From contig NZ_JAAAMT010000023.1 in the NCBI RefSeq assembly GCF_009905435.1, forward strand, positions 17,545-81,544: a stretch of DNA of 64,000 bases, read 5' to 3'. The notes under the pieces were generated by a model that was given only the letters and a program-made list of their open reading frames with translations, was not told the origin of the DNA and did not search any database. Position numbers and translations under genes: made by a program. How positions within the stretch are numbered: position 1 is the stretch's first letter; each line of letters opens with the position of its first letter. Positions 57,840-64,000 of the stretch are shown here, one piece after another. This DNA comes from Pseudomonas sp. R5(2019) (GTDB lineage Bacteria; Pseudomonadota; Gammaproteobacteria; Pseudomonadales; Pseudomonadaceae).

Positions 57840-59063
57840 ATGTCCAGCTCCTCCCCTTTGTTGTTGCGTCATCATCGCCCGTTCATGGCGTTCTGGCTGG
57901 CGCGGGTGTTTACCGCCAGTGGTTTTCAGATGCTCACCGTGGCCATCGGCTGGCACCTCTACCAGCTGACCGGCAACGTGCTGGACCTGGGACTGGTCGG
58001 GCTGGTGGAGTTCACCCCGCGGGTATTGTTCATGCTGCACACCGGGCATGTGGCCGACCGCTACGACCGGCGTCGGGTGGCGGCCCTGTGCCAAAGCGCC
58101 CAGGCCTTGATCGCCCTGGCGCTGGTGCTGGGCAGCAGCACCGACAATGTCAGCCGCGAGATGATTTTCGTGCTGGCCTTTTTGCTCGGTACCGCCCGCT
58201 CGTTCGAGATGCCCGCCACCCAGGCGCTGCTGCCGGCCATCGTCCCCGCCGAGCTGTTTCCACGTGCGGTAGCGGCCTCGGCATCGGCCATGCAATCAGC
58301 GACCATCGTTGCGCCAGCGCTGGGCGGCTTTTTGTATGCCTTCGGCAGCGTCTGGGTGTACGGCCCGACTGTCGTCCTATACCTGATCGCCTGCTGCCTG
58401 ATGCTGAACCTGACCTCACGCCAGGTGCCCCTGAACACAGGCCGCGCCAGCATGGAATCGCTGCTGGCCGGGATTCGCTTTATCCGCAGCCGCCCGGACA
58501 TTCTCGGCGCCATCTCGCTGGACCTGTTTGCCGTACTGCTGGGCGGCGCCACGGCGCTGCTGCCGGTGTTCGCCAAGGACATCCTGCTGACCGGCCCCTG
58601 GGGCCTGGGCCTGTTGCGTTCGGCGCCCGCGGTGGGTGCGTTGTTGATGTCGCTGTGGCTGGCGCGCTTTCCAGTGGAGCGCCAGGTCGGGCGCATCATG
58701 TTCACCGCCGTCGGTGTGTTTGGCGTGGCGACCATTGCCTTTGGCCTTTCCACCTCGTTCTGGTTTTCCCTGGCGGTGTTGGCAGTACTGGGCGCCGCCG
58801 ACATGATCAGCATGGTCATCCGCGGCGCCTTTGTGCAGCTGGAAACGCCCGATGAAATGCGCGGCAGGGTCAGTGCGGTGAACGGTTTGTTTATCGGAGC
58901 TTCCAACCAGCTGGGCGAGTTTGAGTCCGGGGTAACGGCGCACTGGTTCGGGACCGTGCCGGCGGTGGTGCTCGGCGGGGTGGGCACGCTGGTGGTGACG
59001 GGGGTGTGGATAAAGTTGTTCCCGAGCTTGGCGGGACGGGATCATATGCATACTCGGCGATGA
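57840..59063 (+). CDS. MFS transporter (EntS/MFS_3-type exporter)
   Basis: A 407-residue major facilitator with about 11-12 helices. Motif A is HVADRYDRRRVAA (about 64), and LLGTARSFEMPATQALLPAIVP, then SASAMQSATIVAPALGGFLYA, match the MFS_3 family (enterobactin exporter EntS and relatives). The substrate is unknown; no siderophore genes lie nearby. The C-terminus is basic (RDHMHTRR). Start ATG 57840. Divergent from cioA, sharing the Anr-box region. Confidence 0.85.
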   Translation: MSSSSPLLLRHHRPFMAFWLARVFTASGFQMLTVAIGWHLYQLTGNVLDLGLVGLVEFTPRVLFMLHTGHVADRYDRRRVAALCQSAQALIALALVLGSSTDNVSREMIFVLAFLLGTARSFEMPATQALLPAIVPAELFPRAVAASASAMQSATIVAPALGGFLYAFGSVWVYGPTVVLYLIACCLMLNLTSRQVPLNTGRASMESLLAGIRFIRSRPDILGAISLDLFAVLLGGATALLPVFAKDILLTGPWGLGLLRSAPAVGALLMSLWLARFPVERQVGRIMFTAVGVFGVATIAFGLSTSFWFSLAVLAVLGAADMISMVIRGAFVQLETPDEMRGRVSAVNGLFIGASNQLGEFESGVTAHWFGTVPAVVLGGVGTLVVTGVWIKLFPSLAGRDHMHTRR

Positions 59064-59147
59064 TGCCTTTGCGGCAAACGTAGGTCACGTTCAACCGGTG
59101 GGAGATTCTTGTTCAAGGGCAAATCTTGTTATTGAGGCGTCTCTTTC

Positions 59148-59235
59148 TGTGGGAGCGGATTTATCCGCGAATAGCTTCAAAACGGTGTGTCAGGCAAACC
59201 GCGTGAAACTATTCGCGGATAAATCCGCTCCCACA
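59148..59235. repeat. REP-type inverted repeat
   Basis: TGTGGGAGCGGATTTATCCG (from 59148) and CGGATAAATCCGCTCCCACA (to 59235) pair perfectly, with GAATAG/CTATTC inside. It sits between the convergent MFS gene and the DJ-1-like gene. Confidence 0.9.
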
Positions 59236-59268
59236 TCAAAGGCGACTCGCACTTCAAACCCGAGAAAT

Positions 59269-59820
59269 TCAAGCCCCCAAAAGGGCCGCCGTCTGCGCCC
59301 TCACCCCCTTGCCACACACCTGCTCCACCAGACTCAAGGCAAACGCCAGGGCTGCGGCAGAGTTTTGCGCGGTAATGCAGTTGCCATCCACCACCACCGG
59401 CTGATCAATGAAGTTGCAACTGGACAGCCCATGGCTGAAGTCCGGATGACAGGTCATGCGTCGTTGCTTCAATACGCCGTAGGCCATGAGCGCCAGCGCC
59501 GGCGCTTCGGCGATCCCGGCATAGAAATGCCCGCCCGCTGCTTGCTCCTGCACGCGCTGGCGCAACGGTTGATGACCGGCAAGGTGAAGACAACCCGGCT
59601 CCCCGCCCGGCAGCACAATCAAGTCGAAGGGCTGGGCCAGTACATCGACCACCATCGCATCGGCGGTCAGGCGCGTGCCGCGCACGCCCGTGAGCATTCG
59701 CCGCGACTCGACACTGGCGACCACCACCTCGATTCCGGCACGGCGCAACACATCGATCAACGTCACGCTTTGCAGATCGTCGATACCATTGGCAATCGTA
59801 ATCAAGGCTCGTTCAGTCAT
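59269..59820 (-). CDS. DJ-1/PfpI-family protein without catalytic Cys (degenerate active site)
   Basis: A 183-residue DJ-1/YajL-like protein. The fold markers are present: NGIDDLQSVTLIDVLRRAGIEVVVAS (strand-helix at N-terminus), LIVLPGGEPG (about 67-76), RRMTCHPDF (about 120), and an open reading frame of normal length. But the nucleophile position, normally AxxCxxP, reads AGIAEAP with Ala104, and the supporting Glu, at position 17, is Gln. Both essential residues of the glyoxalase/deglycase-type active site are therefore lost. It may be a non-enzymatic paralog. Two other Cys (77 and 125) remain. REP beyond the stop; upstream lies the purine permease. Confidence 0.85.
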   Translation of the reverse strand: MTERALITIANGIDDLQSVTLIDVLRRAGIEVVVASVESRRMLTGVRGTRLTADAMVVDVLAQPFDLIVLPGGEPGCLHLAGHQPLRQRVQEQAAGGHFYAGIAEAPALALMAYGVLKQRRMTCHPDFSHGLSSCNFIDQPVVVDGNCITAQNSAAALAFALSLVEQVCGKGVRAQTAALLGA

Positions 59821-60030
59821 GGATAAACTCCGGCTGGCTATTCACCAAGCGTAGTCCATTCACCTTACAGACCTGCCCATCGGACGATTCATACCCCGGC
59901 CCGAGCCATGCTGGTATGATGCGCGGCTTTTTCCCGACCCATGGAAAATCCACGGCCTGCGGCACAGTCTGTGCTTTGATTTGTGGGTCGAATACATTCA
60001 CGGCGCCCCTTGGCGCCACGGGGAGCAGGC

Positions 60031-61326
60031 ATGCTGGAAAGGCTGTTTCAACTCAAGGCACACGACACCAATGTGCGCACCGAGATACTGGCGGGCGTCA
60101 CCACCTTCCTGGCCATGGCCTACATTCTGTTCGTCAACCCGAGCATCCTCGGCGAGACCGGTATGGACAAGGGCGCGATCTTCGTCGCCACCTGCCTGGC
60201 GGCGGCCATCGGTTCGGCCGTCATGGGCCTGATCGCCAACTACCCGATCGCGCTGGCGCCGGGCATGGGCCTGAACGCCTTCTTTACCTATACCGTGGTA
60301 CTGAACATGGGCCACACCTGGCAAGTGGCGCTAGGCGCGGTGTTCATTTCGGCCGTGCTGTTCTTTCTGCTGTCGATCTTTCGTATCCGCGAATGGATCG
60401 TCAACAGTATCCCGCTGCCCCTGCGCTCTGCCATTGCGGCCGGTATCGGCCTGTTCCTGGCGCTGATCGCCCTGAATAACGCCGGCATTGTCGTGGATAA
60501 TTCGGCGACCCTGGTGGGCCTGGGCGACCTCAAGCAGCCGGCACCGGTCCTTGCCACCCTGGGCTTTTTCCTGATCGTTGCACTGGAAGCCATGAAGATC
60601 CGTGGTGCCGTGCTGATCGGTATTCTCAGCGTCACCGCGATCTCAATCATGATGGGCTTCACTCCGTTCGGCGGCGTGATGTCGATGCCGCCTTCGCTGG
60701 CCCCGACCTTCCTGCAACTGGACATCAAGGGAGCGCTGGATATCGGCCTGGTCAGCGTGATCTTCGCTTTCCTGTTCGTTGACCTGTTCGACAACTCCGG
60801 CACCCTGATCGGTGTGGCCAAGCGCGCCGGGCTGATGCGCAAGGACGGTCACATGCCGAAAATGGGCCGCGCCCTGATCGCCGACAGTACCGCGGCCATG
60901 GCCGGTTCGCTGCTGGGCACCTCGACCACCACCAGCTACATCGAATCCGCCGCGGGCGTGAGTGCCGGTGGCCGCACTGGCCTGACGGCCATTGTGGTGG
61001 CGGTGCTGTTCCTGCTGGCGCTGTTTTTTGCTCCGCTGGCGAGCAGCGTTCCGGCGTTTGCCACCGCGCCTGCACTGCTGTTCGTCGCCGTGCTGATGAC
61101 CTCGGGCCTGGCCGAAATAAACTGGGACGACGTCACCGAAGCCGCTCCGGTCGTGGTAACGGCCCTGGCCATGCCACTGACCTATTCGATCGCCAACGGC
61201 ATCGCCTTCGGCTTTATTTCCTGGACAGCGATCAAGCTGATTTCCGGTCGCGGCCGCGACTTGAACTCGGCACTGGTGATCCTGTCGATTCTGTTCGTTA
61301 TCAAGCTGGGCTGGTTTAACGCATGA
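60031..61326 (+). CDS. NCS2 purine permease (AdeP/GhxP/AzgA type)
   Basis: A 431-residue transporter of COG2252 (AzgA-like adenine, guanine or hypoxanthine permease). Motifs: ILAGVTTFLAMAYILFVNPSILGETGMDKGAIF at the N-terminus, then ANYPIALAPGMGLNAFFTYTVV. The conserved FVDLFDNSGTLIGVAKRAG and LGTSTTTSYIESAAGVSAGGRTGLTA follow. GGGGAGCAGGC precedes ATG 60031. Its stop overlaps the trmA start as ATGA, so the two are translationally coupled. Adenine, guanine or hypoxanthine substrate not settled. Confidence 0.9.
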   Translation: MLERLFQLKAHDTNVRTEILAGVTTFLAMAYILFVNPSILGETGMDKGAIFVATCLAAAIGSAVMGLIANYPIALAPGMGLNAFFTYTVVLNMGHTWQVALGAVFISAVLFFLLSIFRIREWIVNSIPLPLRSAIAAGIGLFLALIALNNAGIVVDNSATLVGLGDLKQPAPVLATLGFFLIVALEAMKIRGAVLIGILSVTAISIMMGFTPFGGVMSMPPSLAPTFLQLDIKGALDIGLVSVIFAFLFVDLFDNSGTLIGVAKRAGLMRKDGHMPKMGRALIADSTAAMAGSLLGTSTTTSYIESAAGVSAGGRTGLTAIVVAVLFLLALFFAPLASSVPAFATAPALLFVAVLMTSGLAEINWDDVTEAAPVVVTALAMPLTYSIANGIAFGFISWTAIKLISGRGRDLNSALVILSILFVIKLGWFNA

Positions 61327-62408
61327 GTGCTGTCCTCGACCCTTCCGACTACACCCGTCAGCTCGACGCCAAGGTTGAACGCCTGCGCGAACTGCTGGCG
61401 CCGTTCGATGCGCCGCAGCCTGCAGTGTTCGATTCGCCGCGCGAGCATTACCGCCTGCGCGCCGAATTTCGCCTGTGGCGCGAAAACGAGCAGCGCTTCT
61501 ATGCGATGTTCGCCCCAGGTGAAAAACACACGCCGATCCTGATCGAAGACTTCCCCATCGCAAGCCGGCGCATCAATGAACTGATGCCCCGGCTCAAGGC
61601 GGCCTGGCAGGCCAGCTCAGCCCTGAGCTTCAAGCTGTTCCAGGTGGAGTTCCTGACCACGCTGGCGGGTGACGCAATGATCACCCTCTGCTATCACCGC
61701 CCGCTGGACGAGCACTGGCAGGTGGCGGCCGAGCAGTTGGCCGCCGACTTGAACGTCAGCATTATCGGCCGCTCCAAGGGCAAGCGCGTGGTCATCGGCC
61801 GCGACTATGCCGTGGAAGAGCTGACCGTTGCCGGGCGCAGCTTCCGTTATCGCCAGCCCGAAGGCGCCTTCACCCAGCCCAACGGCGAGGTGAATCAGAA
61901 GATGCTGAGTTGGGCTTATGACGCCTTGGGCGATCGCCAGGATGACTTGCTGGAGCTGTATTGCGGCAACGGCAACTTCACCCTGCCCCTGGCCACCCGC
62001 GTGCGCAAGGTGCTGGCCACGGAGATCAGCAAGACTTCGGTCAACGCCGCCCTGCACAACCTGGCCGACAATGACGTCGACAACGTCACCTTGGTGCGCC
62101 TGTCCGCCGAAGAGCTGACCGAAGCGCTCAATGAGGTTCGACCCTTCCGTCGCCTGGAAGGCGTTGACCTGAAAGCCTACGAGTTCGGCAGCGTTTTCGT
62201 CGACCCACCGCGCGCCGGCATGGACCCGGACACCTGCGAGCTGACCCGCCGTTTCGACAACATCCTGTACATCTCCTGCAACCCGGAAACCCTGGCGGCC
62301 AACATCGCGCAACTGCACGACACCCACCGGGTAGAGCGCTGCGCGCTGTTTGATCAGTTCCCCTATACGCACCATATGGAAAGTGGTGTGTTGCTGGTTC
62401 GTCGCTGA
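61323..62408 (+). CDS. trmA: tRNA (uracil(54)-C5)-methyltransferase TrmA
   Basis: TrmA makes ribothymidine-54 in tRNA. The 361-residue protein has HYRLRAEFRLWRE at the N-terminus, QVNQKM-type VNQKMLSWAYDALG, ELYCGNGNFTLPLA (SAM site, about 219), FVDPPRAGMD (about 299) and the catalytic YISCNPETL (Cys 324 or near). Length is as in E. coli TrmA. The start at 61323 lies inside the permease stop (ATGA). A terminator follows. Confidence 0.96.
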   Translation: MSAVLDPSDYTRQLDAKVERLRELLAPFDAPQPAVFDSPREHYRLRAEFRLWRENEQRFYAMFAPGEKHTPILIEDFPIASRRINELMPRLKAAWQASSALSFKLFQVEFLTTLAGDAMITLCYHRPLDEHWQVAAEQLAADLNVSIIGRSKGKRVVIGRDYAVEELTVAGRSFRYRQPEGAFTQPNGEVNQKMLSWAYDALGDRQDDLLELYCGNGNFTLPLATRVRKVLATEISKTSVNAALHNLADNDVDNVTLVRLSAEELTEALNEVRPFRRLEGVDLKAYEFGSVFVDPPRAGMDPDTCELTRRFDNILYISCNPETLAANIAQLHDTHRVERCALFDQFPYTHHMESGVLLVRR

Positions 62409-62418
62409 CCCTCCCGCC

Positions 62419-62448
62419 TGGAGGGGCCGACCGCCCCTCCAATCTTGT
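62419..62448 (+). terminator. Rho-independent terminator of the permease-trmA unit
   Basis: The stem TGGAGGGGC / GCCCCTCCA (5-nt loop) is followed by ATCTTGTT, 10 nt after the trmA stop. Confidence 0.75.
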
Positions 62449-62489
62449 TCGCTGATCGAACAGTAAATACGTTTGCATCGCTCACGCGA

Positions 62490-62516
62490 TTGACCGAATT
62501 AACCAGTTAGTACAAT
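62490..62516 (+). promoter_or_regulatory. Putative promoter of aroQ
   Basis: TTGACC (62490-62495) and TACAAT (62511-62516) are 15 bp apart, about 50 bp before aroQ. The spacing is short, so the match is only fair. Confidence 0.45.
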
Positions 62517-62567
62517 TTATCGGAACTCACTCCTTCTTCCCCAAGAACAACACCGGAGTCTTTCCCG

Positions 62568-63017
62568 ATGAGTCGTACTGCTTTGGTACTCAACGGTCCC
62601 AACCTGAATATGCTCGGCACCCGCGAGCCCGCCAACTACGGTCATGAAACCCTCGCAGACGTCTCGGCGTTGTGCAGCCGCACCGGCGAAGCGCTGGGCC
62701 TGGACATCGAATTTCGCCAGACCAACCACGAAGGCGAGATGATCGACTGGATTCACCAGGCCCGCGGCCGCTGCACCGCGATCGTGATCAATCCCGGCGC
62801 CTGGACACACACCTCTGTCGCCATTCGCGATGCCTTGGTGGCCAGTGAAGTGCCGGTGTTCGAAGTGCACATCTCCAATGTCCACAAGCGCGAAGAGTTC
62901 CGCCATCACAGCTATGTCTCCGGCATTGCCGTGGCGGTCATGGCAGGCTTCGGCACCCACGGCTACGCTCTGGCTCTGCAGCATGTCGCCCACCTTCACA
63001 AAGGCCAGGAGCAATGA
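62568..63017 (+). CDS. aroQ: Type II 3-dehydroquinate dehydratase
   Basis: AroQ converts 3-dehydroquinate to 3-dehydroshikimate. The 149-residue protein has LNGPNLNMLGTREPANYG (active-site Asn, Tyr and Arg), RQTNHEGEMIDWIHQA, VINPGAWTHTSVAIRDAL and EVHISNVHKREEFRHHSY, with the catalytic His in EVHISN. It overlaps the next gene by ATGA, so the two form a unit. In Pseudomonas a second aroQ exists next to the biosynthetic accB genes, so this copy may serve quinate/shikimate catabolism. Confidence 0.95.
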   Translation: MSRTALVLNGPNLNMLGTREPANYGHETLADVSALCSRTGEALGLDIEFRQTNHEGEMIDWIHQARGRCTAIVINPGAWTHTSVAIRDALVASEVPVFEVHISNVHKREEFRHHSYVSGIAVAVMAGFGTHGYALALQHVAHLHKGQEQ

Positions 63018-63874
63018 GCATGGCGAGCAAAAACAGTGTACTTGCCGGCTTGATCGGCGCCGGCATCCAAGCGTCGCGCACTCCGGCCCTGCATGAACAT
63101 GAAGGGGCGGCCCAGGGCCTGGGTTACCTGTATCGGCTGATCGATCTGGATCAACTCCAGCTCGACAGCAGCGCGCTGGAAGAGCTGCTGACCGCCGCCG
63201 AGCGCATGAGCTTCACGGGCCTGAACATCACCTTCCCTTGCAAGCAAGTCATCCTGCCGCTGTTGGACGAGTTGTCTGATGAGGCCCGCGGGATCGGCGC
63301 GGTGAACACCGTGGTGCTCAAGGACGGCAAACGCGTTGGCCACAACACCGACTGCCTGGGCTTTGCCGAGGGCTTTCGGCGCGGGCTGGGCGATGTCGCT
63401 CGCGAGCGCGTGGTGCAGATGGGCGCTGGCGGTGCCGGTGCCGCGGTGGCCCATGCGCTGTTGAGCGAAGGCGTCGGCCAGCTGAGCATCTTCGATGTGG
63501 ACTCGAGCCGCGCCCAGGCGCTGGCGGACAACCTCAACCAGCATTTCGACGGCGGCCGTGCGCGCGTCGGCAATGACCTGGGCAGCGCCCTGGCTGCCGC
63601 CGACGGGCTGGTCAATACCACGCCGATGGGCATGGCCAAACTGCCGGGCATGCCGGTGCCCAGGGAACTGCTGCGGGCGCAAATGTGGGTTGCCGAGATC
63701 GTCTACTTCCCGCTGGAAACCGAACTGCTGCGCGAAGCCCGGGCCTTGGGTTGCCGCACGCTTGACGGCGGCACCATGGCGGTGTTCCAGGCGGTGAAAG
63801 CGTTTGAGTTGTTCAGCGGACGTGAGGCGGATGCCGAGCGCATGGTGGAGCACTTCAACAGCATGAATGGCTGA
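63014..63874 (+). CDS. Shikimate/quinate dehydrogenase (AroE/QuiB family)
   Basis: A 286-residue AroE-family dehydrogenase. The substrate site is IQASRTPALHE (S/T near residue 18); the catalytic Lys is in LNITFPCKQ and the Asp in GHNTDCLGF. The nucleotide site GAGGAGAAVAHALL is followed by IFDVDSSRAQAL; an Asp at that strand end and no Arg/Thr favours NAD over NADP, unlike E. coli AroE. This fits QuiB-type quinate/shikimate catabolic enzymes. Translationally coupled to aroQ. An IS110-type element begins 77 bp after its stop. Confidence 0.85.
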   Translation: MSMASKNSVLAGLIGAGIQASRTPALHEHEGAAQGLGYLYRLIDLDQLQLDSSALEELLTAAERMSFTGLNITFPCKQVILPLLDELSDEARGIGAVNTVVLKDGKRVGHNTDCLGFAEGFRRGLGDVARERVVQMGAGGAGAAVAHALLSEGVGQLSIFDVDSSRAQALADNLNQHFDGGRARVGNDLGSALAAADGLVNTTPMGMAKLPGMPVPRELLRAQMWVAEIVYFPLETELLREARALGCRTLDGGTMAVFQAVKAFELFSGREADAERMVEHFNSMNG

Positions 63875-63896
63875 TAATGAAATGGCTACCCCCGCC

Positions 63897-63933
63897 GCCC
63901 CCTGTGCTAGCCCACTAAGCTTCCACAGGGGGC
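63897..63933. repeat. Perfect inverted repeat between the dehydrogenase gene and the IS
   Basis: GCCCCCTGTG (63897-63906) and CACAGGGGGC (63924-63933) are exact inverted copies with a 17-nt loop, lying 18 nt before the transposase ATG. It may be part of the element's left end, or the aroE-like terminator. Confidence 0.6.
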
Positions 63934-63951
63934 TCATCGGAGATTATTGCC

Positions 63952-64000
63952 ATGAACGAAGCAGCTATCGCCGCCATCGATCTGGGAAAACACTCTTTTC
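63952..64000 (+). mobile_element. IS110-family element, first 16 codons of the transposase (partial)
   Basis: The ATG at 63952 opens MNEAAIAAIDLGKHSF, the IxxIDLxKxxF start of the IS110 DEDD (RuvC-like) transposases, with the first catalytic Asp in AIDLGK. The window ends here, so the rest, and the exact left end, are unseen. The left end must lie within the 77 bp after 63874. IS110 elements lack normal terminal inverted repeats and use an RNA from a non-coding end to pick their target. Confidence 0.75.

Noticed and set aside
1..64000. CRISPR arrays, tRNA or rRNA genes
   Set aside because: No regularly spaced repeats, no cloverleaf-like sequences with a CCA-adjacent T-loop, and no rRNA stretches were seen. 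The repeated hairpins are REPs.

Overview
The window is chromosomal DNA from a fluorescent-group Pseudomonas (P. putida/P. fluorescens lineage). The order clpB-pgeF-rluD-bamD-pilus genes-ispH-fkpB-lspA-ileS-ribF-murJ-rpsT-creA-proB-obg-rpmA-rplU-ispB, followed further on by gdhA, ettA, morA-glyA, cobW-ybdD-cstA, a PilZ gene, radA, mscL, fpr and rlmG, is the conserved Pseudomonas backbone as I remember it from P. aeruginosa and P. putida. Codon use is GC-rich throughout. Gene ends carry Pseudomonas REP hairpins (core words GTGGGAGCGGATTTATCCGC and GCAAGGCTTGCCTGCGAT-like). No rRNA, tRNA or CRISPR array was seen.

Layout. 1-5.1 kb: the 5' part of clpB behind a heat-shock-type promoter, pgeF-rluD, the outer-membrane assembly lipoprotein bamD, a PP0621-type small membrane protein, and a badly deleted remnant of the pilS-pilR two-component system. 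5.1-12.5 kb: thiO plus the minor-pilin operon fimU-pilV-pilW-pilX-pilY1-pilE, with a fimT-like pseudopilin gene on the other strand. 12.5-25.6 kb: isoprenoid, lipoprotein-processing, translation and cell-wall housekeeping genes (ispH, fkpB, lspA, ileS, ribF, murJ, rpsT, creA, proB, obg, rpmA, rplU, ispB). 25.7-35 kb: small and less well known proteins (YjdM-like, an iron-regulated PA4570-like protein behind a Fur box, fklB, DUF6482, UPF0114, a LonB-type protease, DUF3015 and DUF4105/Lnb-type envelope proteins, a small lipoprotein, a GreB-like factor). 35-47.8 kb: gdhA, ettA, the c-di-GMP protein morA, glyA, a COG0523 GTPase with ybdD-cstA, and a PilZ receptor.

48-64 kb: an NCS2 xanthine/uracil-type permease with operator-like palindromes, radA, mscL, fpr, a LuxR solo resembling PpoR, rlmG, the cyanide-insensitive bd oxidase operon cioA-cioB-DUF2474, an MFS exporter, a DJ-1-like protein that has lost its catalytic residues, a purine permease translationally coupled to trmA, aroQ with a quinate/shikimate dehydrogenase, and the first codons of an IS110-type transposase at the right edge.

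The most striking features are: (i) loss of the pilSR regulators by several internal deletions while the pilus-tip operon stays intact; (ii) a DJ-1 homologue lacking both the Cys and the Glu of its active site; (iii) a REP hairpin nested inside a second, different REP inverted repeat, and a loop-free 32-bp REP palindrome; (iv) the IS110 element starting 77 bp after the aroE-like gene, next to a perfect 10-bp-arm hairpin. No clearly new multi-gene system was found; the window is mainly core genome.
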